Positions 43,772-51,627 of a DNA stretch of 64,000 bases are shown piece after piece. Location: assembly GCF_014655295.1 (NCBI RefSeq), contig NZ_BNBI01000004.1:1-64000 (forward strand), given 5' to 3'. Under the pieces are notes generated by a model that was given only the letters and a program-made list of their open reading frames with translations, was not told the DNA's origin and made no database searches. The DNA comes from Streptomyces fumanus (lineage in GTDB: Bacteria > Actinomycetota > Actinomycetes > Streptomycetales > Streptomycetaceae). Numbering within the stretch: the stretch's first letter is position 1; each line of letters begins with the position of its first letter. A program made the position numbers and the translations under genes.

Positions 43772-44730
43772 GCGGGGCTCCTTCGGACGGAGGTGACGAT
43801 ACGGCGGTCGAGCAGCGGGTACGCCAGGTCGACCAGGAGGTTGATGAGGACGAACACCAGCGCGCCGAACACCACCACGCCCTGCACCACCGGGATGTCC
43901 TGCACGGTCACCGCGTCGGTGGTGATCCGGCCGAGGCCGTTGCGGGAGAAGACGTTCTCCACCACCACGGCGTTGGCGGTCAGTTGGCCCGCCAGGACGC
44001 CGACCACGGTGAGCGCGGGCAGCGAGGCGTTGCGCAGCGCGTGCCGGAACCACACCCGGGCCCGGCCCGCCCCCTTGGCCCGCGCGGTCCCCACGTACGG
44101 CTCGTCCAGCACCTCCAGCAGGCTCCGGGACAGCACCTGCGCCACCAGCACCGCGGCCGGCACCGCCAGGGTCACCGCGGGCAGCACCAGCCCGGCCGCG
44201 GTGTCGTTGCCGAACGCCGGGAAGAGCGGCACCCGGAACGAGAGCACCTGGATGAGCATCAGGCCGACCCAGAAGGCGGGCAGGGAGATGCCGACCGAGG
44301 GCAGCGACAGCAGCAGGTTGCGCAGTTTGCGGTGCCGGGTGAAGGTCGCCGCCAGGGCCAGCGCCCCGCCCCCCAGGACCGCCAGCGGCAGGGCGACGGC
44401 GGTCAGTTGCAAGGTGGGCGGCAGGGCGTCGGCGAGGGTGTCGGCGACCGGCCGGCCGGTGGCGACCGAGGTGCCGAAGTCACCGCGCAGCGCGTCCCCG
44501 AGCGAGGCCGCGTACCGCACCGGCAGGGGCCGGTCGAAGCCGTACTCGGCGCGCAGCTCGGCCAGCCGCTCGGGGGTGACCTGGGTGGAGTTCAGCCCCG
44601 CCCCGGCCATCGCCGCCACCGGGTCGCCCGGCAGCAGGTCGAGCAGCAGGAAGGCCAGGGTGTACGCGGCCCAGAGCACGCCGGCCGCCTGCGCGAGCCG
44701 CCACAGCAGGTAGCGTCGCATGGTCGTCAC
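43768..44730 (-). CDS. Peptide-type ABC importer permease, DppB-like
   Basis: 320 residues, N-terminal RRYLLWRLAQAAGVLWAAYTLAFLLLDLLPGDP and a coupling loop YVGTARAKGAGRARVWFRHALRNASLPALTVVG with six membrane segments. The start may be GTG 44730 or ATG 44721; GGAAGTGAG upstream fits either. It follows the binding-protein gene by 24 bases. Confidence 0.9.
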   Translation of the reverse strand: MTTMRRYLLWRLAQAAGVLWAAYTLAFLLLDLLPGDPVAAMAGAGLNSTQVTPERLAELRAEYGFDRPLPVRYAASLGDALRGDFGTSVATGRPVADTLADALPPTLQLTAVALPLAVLGGGALALAATFTRHRKLRNLLLSLPSVGISLPAFWVGLMLIQVLSFRVPLFPAFGNDTAAGLVLPAVTLAVPAAVLVAQVLSRSLLEVLDEPYVGTARAKGAGRARVWFRHALRNASLPALTVVGVLAGQLTANAVVVENVFSRNGLGRITTDAVTVQDIPVVQGVVVFGALVFVLINLLVDLAYPLLDRRIVTSVRRSPA

Positions 44731-44754
44731 TCACTCACTTCCGTAGCGGAGCGC

Positions 44755-46380
44755 TCAGCGCTTCCAGGTGTCGTGCAGCCGTATCCCGCCCGAGGCGCCC
44801 GGGGTCAGGCCGTGGACGTGCCGGGAGACACCGATGAGTGCCTCCTGGTCGACGATCGGGACCACGTACGCCTGGCGGACGATCAGCCGCTGGGCGCGGG
44901 CGACCAGCTCGTCCCGCTCGGCGGTGTCGGTGGTGGCGGCCTGCCGGTCGAGCAGGGTGTCGAGCTCGCCGCCGGGCAGCCGGTAGGAGTTGACCTGGTG
45001 GGTGGAGTACAGGGTGCGCAGCGCGTCGGGGTCGGCGCGGGTCAGGTCGCCGCCCCACAGGGCGTCGTAGTCGCCGGTCTTGATGGTCTCCGGGAACTGG
45101 GTGACCTGGAGCTGCTTGATCACCAGCTCGATACCGACGTCCTTGAGCTGCTGCTGGACGAGTTCGAGCGCCGACCCGTAGGCGCCGGCGTTGCTGAAGG
45201 ACACCACCGTCAGGCTCAGCTTGCGGCCGTCCTTGCGGCGGATGCCGTCGCCGCCCTCGGTCCAGCCGGCCTCGGTGAGCAGGGAGGCGGCCCGGGCGGG
45301 GTCGTGGGCGAGGCCGGCGGACAGGTCGGTGTAGCCGGGGGTGGTGCGGGACAGGACGCTGGTCGCGGCCCGGGTGCCGGTCGGGAAGACCGCCGCGGCG
45401 ATCTCCGCGCGGTCGACCGCGGCCTGCGCCGCCTGCCGCACCCGGGCGTCCCGGGTGAGCGGACGCCCGTTGTTGAAGCCCAGGTTGAACACCACGCCGG
45501 GGTTGGCGCGGCGCACGACCCGGGCGTTGCCGCGGCGCAGCACCCCCTCGTCCTGCCGGCGCACCCCGCCGATCGCGTCGACCTGTCCGGAGCCGAGGCT
45601 GCCGGCCCGTACGCCGGACTCGGCGACCACGGTGAACTTCACCCCGTCGAGGTAGGCCGCGCCCTTCTTCTTCCAGGCGGCGGAGCCCCAGGAGTACCCG
45701 GCGCGCCGCTCGAGCGTGAGGGACTGGTTCTGCCGGTACCCGGAGACGGTGAACGGGCCCGAGCCGTGCACGCCGTCGGCGCACCGCTCCTCGGGGGACT
45801 TCGCCACGTCGGCGGGGGAGACCAGGCCCAGCCCCGGGGTGGACGTGGCCTGGAGGAACTGGGCGTTGGGCCGGTCGAAGACGACCTCGGCGGTCAGCTC
45901 GTCGACGACCCGGGTGCCGCGGTAGCCGTCGAGGTAGCCCTGCGCGAGGATGGCCAGGCCGCCCAGGTCGGGGATGGCGTCGAAGTTCTTCTTCACCGCC
46001 GCGGCGTCGACGGGTGTGCCGTCGCTGAAGGTCGCCCCCGGGCGCAGGTGGAAGGTGAAGGACCGGGCGTCGTCGCCGACCTCCCAACTGCGGGCCAGCC
46101 AGGGCACGATGCGGCCGGTGGCGGGGTCCTGGTCGGTGAGCGAGTCGACGGTCTGGCGCAGCGCGTACAGGGTGTCGCTGCTGCCGACCTGCTGCGGGTC
46201 GAGGCACCCGGCGTCGGTGGCGACGGCGAAGGACAGTGTGCCGCCGGACACGGGCGGGCCGCTGCCGGCGTCCGCACCGCCGGAGGCGGCGCCCCCACAG
46301 GCGCTCGACGTGGTGACGAGGGCGAGCATCAGGGCGAGGGACGAAGCCGAGCGGCCGGGGCTCGGACGATCCTTTGTCAC
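44755..46380 (-). CDS. Peptide/nickel-type ABC importer, substrate-binding lipoprotein
   Basis: 541 residues, SBP family 5. Lipoprotein signal ALMLALVTTSSACGG, then GGTLSFAVATDAGCLDPQQVGSSDTLYALRQTVDSL, FHLRPGATFSDGTPVDAAAVKKNFD and NNGRPLTRDARVRQAAQAAVDR, all characteristic. Start GTG 46380 with AGGAGA. An RRHIDL leader peptide 156 bases upstream implies control by cysteine/sulfur supply, so a sulfur-containing ligand (thiol peptide, glutathione, other organosulfur) is more likely than a generic dipeptide. This is inference. Confidence 0.88.
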   Translation of the reverse strand: MTKDRPSPGRSASSLALMLALVTTSSACGGAASGGADAGSGPPVSGGTLSFAVATDAGCLDPQQVGSSDTLYALRQTVDSLTDQDPATGRIVPWLARSWEVGDDARSFTFHLRPGATFSDGTPVDAAAVKKNFDAIPDLGGLAILAQGYLDGYRGTRVVDELTAEVVFDRPNAQFLQATSTPGLGLVSPADVAKSPEERCADGVHGSGPFTVSGYRQNQSLTLERRAGYSWGSAAWKKKGAAYLDGVKFTVVAESGVRAGSLGSGQVDAIGGVRRQDEGVLRRGNARVVRRANPGVVFNLGFNNGRPLTRDARVRQAAQAAVDRAEIAAAVFPTGTRAATSVLSRTTPGYTDLSAGLAHDPARAASLLTEAGWTEGGDGIRRKDGRKLSLTVVSFSNAGAYGSALELVQQQLKDVGIELVIKQLQVTQFPETIKTGDYDALWGGDLTRADPDALRTLYSTHQVNSYRLPGGELDTLLDRQAATTDTAERDELVARAQRLIVRQAYVVPIVDQEALIGVSRHVHGLTPGASGGIRLHDTWKR

Positions 46381-46535
46381 GGGTGGTGTCTCCTGCGGAC
46401 GAGTGACGTAAAGCCGGGAAGGGCGGGGCGGAGGCACGCGGCGACGGATGCCGGGGGGCCGTGTGGGGGAGCGGCCCGCCGGGAAAGACCGTGGAGCCGG
46501 CGCGCCGGAGGATCGCGGCCGGCGGCCGCGGGGGG

Positions 46536-46679
46536 TCAGGCGGTGCGGCGGGCGGCGGGACACCCCGCGCTGTTCACGCGCCGCAGATCGATGTGGCGGC
46601 GCGACGACAACAGGGTGCGGGCCGGTGCGGGCACGGCCTCGAACACGGTACGGCGAACGGGGAAAGGCGCGCTGCGCAT
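46536..46679 (-). CDS. RRHIDL-type cysteine leader peptide upstream of the ABC importer
   Basis: A 47-residue frame with the ribosome site GAAGGAAAG before ATG 46679. Residues 25-40 read SSRRHIDLRRVNSAGC, an excellent match to the actinobacterial attenuator leader (RRHIDLxRVxSAxC) found before sulfate, cysteine and methionine genes. The single Cys codon near the end is the expected stalling point. The 155 bases between its stop and the binding-protein start are GC-rich and hold CCGGCGCGCCGG (46497-46508) and other hairpins that could form a terminator or block the ribosome site. Confidence 0.78.
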   Translation of the reverse strand: MRSAPFPVRRTVFEAVPAPARTLLSSRRHIDLRRVNSAGCPAARRTA

Positions 46680-46840
46680 GGCTGCTTTCCTTCCCCGTGA
46701 ACGGCCCGGCCGTGCTGAAACCCGATAACGGGCGTACCGTAACCAGGCGCGGGAGGGGCCGTCAATGGCCTGTTTCAGTGGGTGGGAATTTCCGTGGCAT
46801 CATGAGCGGAAAGCCGAGCAGCGTCCCGGAAAGGAACGAC

Positions 46841-47326
46841 ATGGCCTTGCCCAACGACGATCTCCTGACCACCATCCAGGCGGAGCGAGAGATCTACCGG
46901 ACCTTCTACAAGTTCTTCCGGGTGGTGGACACGGGACGGTACGAGGAACTCGTGGACTGCTTCACCAAGGACGCGCTCATCGAGTACGACGTCATGCCCG
47001 GGCCCACCCAGCGCTTCCACGGGCGCGACGAGTTCACCGCCTTCATGTCCGCCGGCCGGTCCTACCGGCGTGAGCCCACGGTCGCCCATGTGCTGGGCCA
47101 GACCCTGATCGAGTGGACCGACGGCCGCCCTCACCTGCAGGCTTACGCCACGGTCTGGCACTGGAGCGCCACCCGCACGGTCGACGGGCGGCACCGTCCC
47201 GCGGACTGGACGGTGGTGGGTCTGGTCGAGGACGACTTCGAGCAGGAGGACGGCCGCTGGCTGATCAGCCGCCGCCACGTGGCCCCGGTCGCGGGTCTGG
47301 TCGCGGCCGGCCGGGGACCGGTGTGA
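46841..47326 (+). CDS. SnoaL/NTF2-like protein (dehydratase or hydroxylase fold)
   Basis: 161 residues of the NTF2 cone fold: AEREIYRTFYKFFRVVDTGRYEELVDCFTKDALIEYDVMP, VGLVEDDFEQEDGRWLISRRHVAPV. Relatives are polyketide cyclases, bile-acid dehydratase-like enzymes and ring-hydroxylating subunits. It probably belongs to the polyketide cluster, together with the paralogue at 49420. ATG 46841 has AAGGAACG; ATG 46802 is a weaker option. Confidence 0.75.
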   Translation: MALPNDDLLTTIQAEREIYRTFYKFFRVVDTGRYEELVDCFTKDALIEYDVMPGPTQRFHGRDEFTAFMSAGRSYRREPTVAHVLGQTLIEWTDGRPHLQAYATVWHWSATRTVDGRHRPADWTVVGLVEDDFEQEDGRWLISRRHVAPVAGLVAAGRGPV

Positions 47327-47354
47327 CCGGTTCCCCGCCCTGCGCCGTCCCTTT

Positions 47355-47369
47355 CCCCGCTCGGCGGGG
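47355..47369. terminator. Weak hairpin after the SnoaL-like gene
   Basis: CCCCGC-TCG-GCGGGG, a 6-bp GC stem with 3-base loop, 28 bases after the stop. A plausible but weak terminator. Confidence 0.4.
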
Positions 47370-47399
47370 CGAGGTATTTCGGCCGCGCGACTCCCGGTT

Positions 47400-47537
47400 A
47401 TTCGGATACATCGGTGACACTTATTCGGGAAGAGTGGTGACAGATGTACGGGAACACCGGTGACGGTCGTCCATGGACATCGGTGACTTTTGTTCGGATA
47501 CTTCGGTGACATTCGTTCGGATACTCCGGTGACACCT
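47400..47537. repeat. Six direct repeats of exactly 23 bp
   Basis: Units start at 47400, 47423, 47446, 47469, 47492 and 47515. GGTGAC is invariant at positions 14-19 of every unit; the first half is GTTCGGATAC in the best copies. The period is not a multiple of three and the stretch is AT-richer than its surroundings, so it is non-coding, most likely a multi-site protein-binding array. It lies between the first SnoaL-like gene and the LuxR-type regulator of the polyketide cluster. Confidence 0.85.
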
Positions 47538-47683
47538 TTCCGGAGTGGGCGCCCTTTCTCCGTCCGGTGCGGAGGGAGGGCGTCCGCTTTTGTTTCGCCT
47601 GTGGCGTCGTTCACGTTTCGCGGGAAAAACCCCCGGTCGGCGCCCGGGGAATCGCCCGCTCCCGCCGGGAGTCGAACAATTAT

Positions 47684-47713
47684 TTGACACGCCAGCAATG
47701 TTGACCGTGTACC
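47684..47713 (+). promoter_or_regulatory. Possible promoter of the LuxR-type regulator
   Basis: TTGACA (47684) and TGTACC (47708) are 18 bases apart, about 220 bases before ATG 47933. The stretch 47538-47932 holds no gene I can support; a GTG frame from 47774 extends the regulator but lacks its conservation pattern and ribosome site. Confidence 0.4.
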
Positions 47714-47932
47714 GTCGATCCGGTTCTGCCGAGAACGTGTCCCGTCCATGCCGTTCCCACCCGTGTCCGCCAGGTGCCCCCGGACGACGATGTCCGGACG
47801 AGAGCCCGGCGGTGCGACCACGAGCCGGTGACGCCCGTCCGCCCGCGTCACCCGCCGGGAACACCCGAGCACCACGGCCAGGAACCGGACACGCCCCGGT
47901 GGGCACATCACGCCGATGCCGAGGGGGAAACG

Positions 47933-49207
47933 ATGACCGAGACGGTACTGTCGACCGGCCGGCCGGGGAACGGCAGGGGGCCCTTCCGCGAGGGCTCCCC
48001 CGTCTACATCCCCGGACGCCTCGACACCGACGAGCCCGTACCACCCGACGAGGTCTGCCTCTCCCTGCACAGCCTCGAACTCGCCAACCTGGGGGTGCGC
48101 CGCGCCCTGGTCCACGAACAGGTGCGGACGGTCCTCGGCACCCCCGACAAACGCGGCCACCCGTACAGCATGTGGCTGGCCGTCACCACCCTGCTCTACA
48201 CCGGGGACCTCGTCCACGCCCACTCCGAGTGCCGCCAACTGGCCCGGGACCCGCGCTGGCTGGGCTCGGCCCGCCACCAGGAGCTGCTCACCCTGCTGCG
48301 GGCGCGGATCAGCCTGCTGGCCGGCGACGGCGTCAAGTCGGCGGCGCTGCTCGGCGACGCGCTGGTGCGGGGTCTGCCCACCGCCCTGACCGCCCTCGCC
48401 GCGGCCTGGCTGGTGGAGTCCCACGTCCTGGCCGGCGACCCGGAGGCCGCCCACAAGGTACTGCTCGCCCACGACCTGGCGGGCCGGCTCGACCCCGAAC
48501 TGCCCGACGCGGCCCATGTGCTGGCCGCCCGGGGTGCGCTGCACATGGCGACGGGACGGTTCCAGCACGCGCTGGACGACCTGATCGCCTGCGGCCGGGT
48601 GCTGACCGCGCAGAACGTGGCCAACCCCGCCGTGATCCCGTGGCGTTCCCGGGCCGCGTTCGCCGCGCTCGCCACCCGCCGCCGCGACCTGGCGCTCGCC
48701 CTCGCCGCCGACGACCTGGCCGCCGCCCGCACCTGGGGCGCACCGCGCGGCATCGGCCTGGCCCTGCACGCCGTGGCCGTCACCGGCCGCGACGAGTGCG
48801 CGGTGGCGCTGCTGGAGGAGGCGGTCGAACTCCTCGACCTCGCGCACGCCCGCGCCGAGCTGGTGCACGCCCTGCACGACCTCGCTGAACTGGGGACCGA
48901 ACGCGGCGACCCCACCGCCGCCCGGGCCCGGCTGGAGACGGCGTCCGCGGTCGCCCGGGAGAGCCGCAACGGCCTGTGGCCGCCCCGTCTGGAGGCCGCG
49001 CTCAACCGCCGCGACCACCCCGAGCTGACCGCCCAGGAACTTCGCATCAGCGAACTGGCCCGCGCCGGATACAGCAACCGGCAGATCGCGGAAACCCTCT
49101 TCCTGGCCGTACGCACGGTGGAGTTCCATCTGTCGAGCGTCTACCGGAAACTGGGGGTCTCCGGCCGGCGCGGCCTGCAGTCCGCGCTGGGCCCGCCACC
49201 GTCCTGA
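47933..49207 (+). CDS. LuxR-type helix-turn-helix regulator with helical repeats
   Basis: 424 residues. The first ~340 are TPR-like helices (HEQVRTVLGTPDKRGHPYSMWLAVTTLLYTGDLVHAHSECRQLARDP and onward) without a Walker motif. The last ~60 form a GerE/LuxR DNA-binding domain (LTAQELRISELARAGYSNRQIAETLFLAVRTVEFHLSSVYRKLGV). It resembles a LAL/AfsR-type regulator without the ATPase part. It is likely the pathway regulator of the aromatic polyketide genes downstream; the 23-bp array upstream and the 17-bp repeats downstream are candidate targets. GAGGGGG precedes ATG 47933. Confidence 0.8.
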   Translation: MTETVLSTGRPGNGRGPFREGSPVYIPGRLDTDEPVPPDEVCLSLHSLELANLGVRRALVHEQVRTVLGTPDKRGHPYSMWLAVTTLLYTGDLVHAHSECRQLARDPRWLGSARHQELLTLLRARISLLAGDGVKSAALLGDALVRGLPTALTALAAAWLVESHVLAGDPEAAHKVLLAHDLAGRLDPELPDAAHVLAARGALHMATGRFQHALDDLIACGRVLTAQNVANPAVIPWRSRAAFAALATRRRDLALALAADDLAAARTWGAPRGIGLALHAVAVTGRDECAVALLEEAVELLDLAHARAELVHALHDLAELGTERGDPTAARARLETASAVARESRNGLWPPRLEAALNRRDHPELTAQELRISELARAGYSNRQIAETLFLAVRTVEFHLSSVYRKLGVSGRRGLQSALGPPPS

Positions 49208-49220
49208 CCGCCTTTCCCCG

Positions 49221-49253
49221 ACGCGCCGTCCTCCTTTCCGGAGGGCGGCGCGT
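49221..49253. terminator. Terminator after the LuxR-type regulator
   Basis: A 14-bp stem (49221-49234 with 49240-49253, one G-U type mismatch) and a 5-base loop, 13 bases after the regulator stop. Confidence 0.75.
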
Positions 49254-49286
49254 TCGCGTTTCCCGCAAACGTTCGCGTTTCCCGCA
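49251..49286. repeat. 17-bp direct repeat pair before the polyketide operon
   Basis: CGTTCGCGTTTCCCGCA occurs at 49251-49267 and again at 49270-49286 (period 19), 134 bases before the first start of the biosynthetic operon (49420). It is a candidate site for a regulator or sigma factor. The rest of 49208-49419 shows nothing else I recognise. Confidence 0.6.
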
Positions 49287-49419
49287 GGACGGCACCGCAA
49301 CGGACCCTGTGGTCCGACCGTAGATTCCACGGGCATCTCTTGTACCGGCACCCGTGCGATGCGAAGGTCGATGACATCAGGCCACGCACGAACCCTCCAC
49401 GGAAAGGGTTTCCCCGCCC

Positions 49420-49932
49420 ATGCCCGAGCAGCCGGAACTCGCGGATCTCGTGAAATCGCTCACCGAACGCGTACGAGAACTCGAAGACGTACGGGAACTC
49501 AACCGACTGCGCGCCGAATTGCCGCGCCGCATCAACGACGGGCACTGGGACCGGGTCGGGGAACTCTTCTCCCGCACCGCGCACCTCGACTACGCGCACC
49601 TCGGCCAGGCCGCCGGACGGCCCGCGATCACCGAGTACTTCGCCGCGCTGCCCGGCCGCATCCAGCAGGACAAGCCGGGCTCGGCCCTGCTGGTCAAGCA
49701 GTTCGTGCACGGCCACGACGTGGAGGTCACCGGCGACCGGGCCACCGGCGTGGCCTTCTTCGAGGAGCGGGTCGTCTTCGACGACGAGAGCGCGATGGTG
49801 GCCGGCCGGTTCAGCGACACCTACGTCCGCGAGGACGGCCGCTGGCTCTTCTCCCGCATCGAACTCGACCTGTACTGGGTCCTGCCGCACCACGAAGGAC
49901 TCGTCCGCAAAGCGCCGCCCGCGAAAGGCTGA
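49420..49932 (+). CDS. SnoaL/NTF2-like protein
   Basis: 170 residues: a coiled-coil-like charged start (LADLVKSLTERVRELEDVRELNRLRAELPRRINDGHW) and the NTF2 fold after it (LFSRTAHLDYAHLGQAAGRPAITEYF, VAGRFSDTYVREDGRWLFSRIELDLYW). It is similar in design to the protein at 46841. In polyketide clusters such proteins act as cyclases, dehydratases or hydroxylases; the exact role is open. It is the first gene of the long biosynthetic operon. Confidence 0.75.
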   Translation: MPEQPELADLVKSLTERVRELEDVRELNRLRAELPRRINDGHWDRVGELFSRTAHLDYAHLGQAAGRPAITEYFAALPGRIQQDKPGSALLVKQFVHGHDVEVTGDRATGVAFFEERVVFDDESAMVAGRFSDTYVREDGRWLFSRIELDLYWVLPHHEGLVRKAPPAKG

Positions 49933-49943
49933 GGGACATCACC

Positions 49944-50369
49944 GTGCTGCAGAAGAACACGACCAAGCGCCTCGGATACTGGCTCCTGCACCTGCACCGC
50001 CTTTTCGACGAGGCGACCGGACGCGCCCTCGCCGGCGAACAGCTCGACCGGCGCCAGTGGCAGGTGCTGCACGCCATCAGTATCGGCGTCGACGAAGTCG
50101 CCGCCATCGACGCCGCATTCGCGCCCTTTCTCGCGGTCGACCGGGCCGCTTCCTATCAGCCGGTCGTCGAGGAATTCATTTCCCGCGGCTGGGTGGTCGG
50201 CGCCGGGGAGAAAATCGCTCTCACCGAGGCCGGGAACGCGGCCCACGAACGCGCCGAGAAACTCGTCAACGCCCACGCCGCCCGCTCCCTCACCGGCATC
50301 ACCCAGGAGGAGTTCCTCGCCGCCAACGACGTCCTGGCCCGTATCGCGGCGAATCTCGAAAGCGAATAG
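49944..50369 (+). CDS. MarR-like winged-helix regulator
   Basis: 141 residues: TTKRLGYWLLHLHRLFDEATGRALAGEQLDRRQWQVLHAIS, then a wing region (GWVVGAGEKIALTEAGNAAHERAEKLVNAHAARSL). The helical frame and TEAG wing match MarR proteins. Start GTG 49944 with GAGGG upstream, 11 bases after the SnoaL-like gene. It may sense a pathway intermediate. Confidence 0.7.
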   Translation: MLQKNTTKRLGYWLLHLHRLFDEATGRALAGEQLDRRQWQVLHAISIGVDEVAAIDAAFAPFLAVDRAASYQPVVEEFISRGWVVGAGEKIALTEAGNAAHERAEKLVNAHAARSLTGITQEEFLAANDVLARIAANLESE

Positions 50370-50419
50370 CGGGGCCCCGCCATGACCCCCACCCCAAGCC
50401 GCCACCGCCGGAGGCCCTG

Positions 50420-51604
50420 ATGCCGCACCCCACCGCACCGACCCGCGACGAACTCGTCGCCGCCGCCGCCAAACTGGTGCCCCTGCTGCGCGCCCGGTCC
50501 CTGTGGATCGACGAGCACCGGCGACTGCCGCCGGACGTCGTCACCGCCCTGGAGGACTCCGGCCTGCTGCGCATGCAGATCCCCGCCCAGTACGGCGGGT
50601 ACGAGTCCGACGCCCGGACCTTCGTCGACGTGCTCGCCGAGATCGCCAAGGGCAACGGCTCCGCCGCCTTCTGCCTCTCCGTGTACGCCTCGCTCGGCTG
50701 GATGACCGCCCTCTGGCCCGACCAGGCACTCGACGAGGTGTTCGCCGACCCGCACGTCCGGGTCAGCGGCACCACCGCGGCCACCGGCACCGCCCGCCGC
50801 ACCCGGGGCGGCTACCTCCTCAACGGCACCTGGCGGTTCAACAGCGGTGTCCTGCACAGCCAGTGGAAGATCAGCGTGGCCCTGCCCGAGGACCCGGGCG
50901 ACGGACCCCCCGTCCCCCTGTTCTGCCTCACCCCGGTCGCCGACCTGCGCATCGAGGACGACTGGCACACCATCGGCCTGCAGGGCTCCGGCAGCGTCAC
51001 CACCGTCGCCGAGGACGTCTTCGTCCCCGAACACCGCGTGATCACCGGCGCCGACTTCTACCAGAACGTCTCCCGCTCCCGGGTCAACGCCCCCAAGGCG
51101 CACTACCGCGTCCCCGTCCTGGTCACCACCAACGCCATCCAGAGCGGCCAGTTCGTCGGCGCCGCCAAGTACGCCCTCGCCAGCTTCCTCGAACGGCTCC
51201 CCGGCCGCCCCCTCACCTACACCGACTACGCCTCCCAGCGCGAGGCGCCCCTCACCCACCTCCAGGTCGGCGAGGCCGCCCTGCTCATCGAGGACGCCGA
51301 GGCCCGCGCCCACCGCTTCGCCGACCTGATCGCCGGCAAGGTCGCCCGCGGCGAGCCGTGGAGCACCGAGGAACGGGTCCGCGCCCGGGTGCAGATCGGC
51401 TGGATCGCCCGGCAGTCCAAGGCCGCCGTCGACATCCTCGCCTCCGCCAGCGGCGGCTCCTCCATCCACCGGGACGTGCCGGTCACCCGTATCCAGCGCG
51501 ACCTGCACGCCGCCTCCCTGCACGCCATGATCACGCCCGGCGTCAACATCGAGCTGTACGGCAGGTCCCTGACCGGCCTGGAACCCAACACGGCCTACCT
51601 GTGA
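50420..51604 (+). CDS. Acyl-CoA-dehydrogenase-fold flavin monooxygenase
   Basis: 394 residues. The ACAD fold is clear ([74 protein letters not shown]-terminal [31 protein letters not shown]). The [18 protein letters not shown] ending is typical of group D two-component hydroxylases (HpaB/ActVA-ORF5 like) rather than of true dehydrogenases, which would need an acidic catalytic residue for CoA esters. It would hydroxylate an aromatic intermediate with reduced flavin, probably from the FMN reductase at 62385. Confidence 0.78.
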   Translation: MPHPTAPTRDELVAAAAKLVPLLRARSLWIDEHRRLPPDVVTALEDSGLLRMQIPAQYGGYESDARTFVDVLAEIAKGNGSAAFCLSVYASLGWMTALWPDQALDEVFADPHVRVSGTTAATGTARRTRGGYLLNGTWRFNSGVLHSQWKISVALPEDPGDGPPVPLFCLTPVADLRIEDDWHTIGLQGSGSVTTVAEDVFVPEHRVITGADFYQNVSRSRVNAPKAHYRVPVLVTTNAIQSGQFVGAAKYALASFLERLPGRPLTYTDYASQREAPLTHLQVGEAALLIEDAEARAHRFADLIAGKVARGEPWSTEERVRARVQIGWIARQSKAAVDILASASGGSSIHRDVPVTRIQRDLHAASLHAMITPGVNIELYGRSLTGLEPNTAYL

Positions 51605-51627
51605 ACGAGCAGCGAGGGGAGACCCGT

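Noticed and set aside
47400..47537. CRISPR array or plasmid iterons
   Set aside because: Repeats are contiguous with no spacers, degenerate outside GGTGAC, and no cas or replication gene is near.
46775..49351. An 858-codon open frame on the minus strand covering the regulator and repeat array
   Set aside because: It is antisense to the well-supported LuxR-type and SnoaL-like genes, has no family resemblance, and crosses the 23-bp repeats out of phase; high GC makes long antisense frames common.
50420..51604. Acyl-CoA dehydrogenase for starter-unit supply
   Set aside because: The C-terminal motif resembles flavin hydroxylases and no acyl-CoA or priming genes are next to it; kept only as an alternative.
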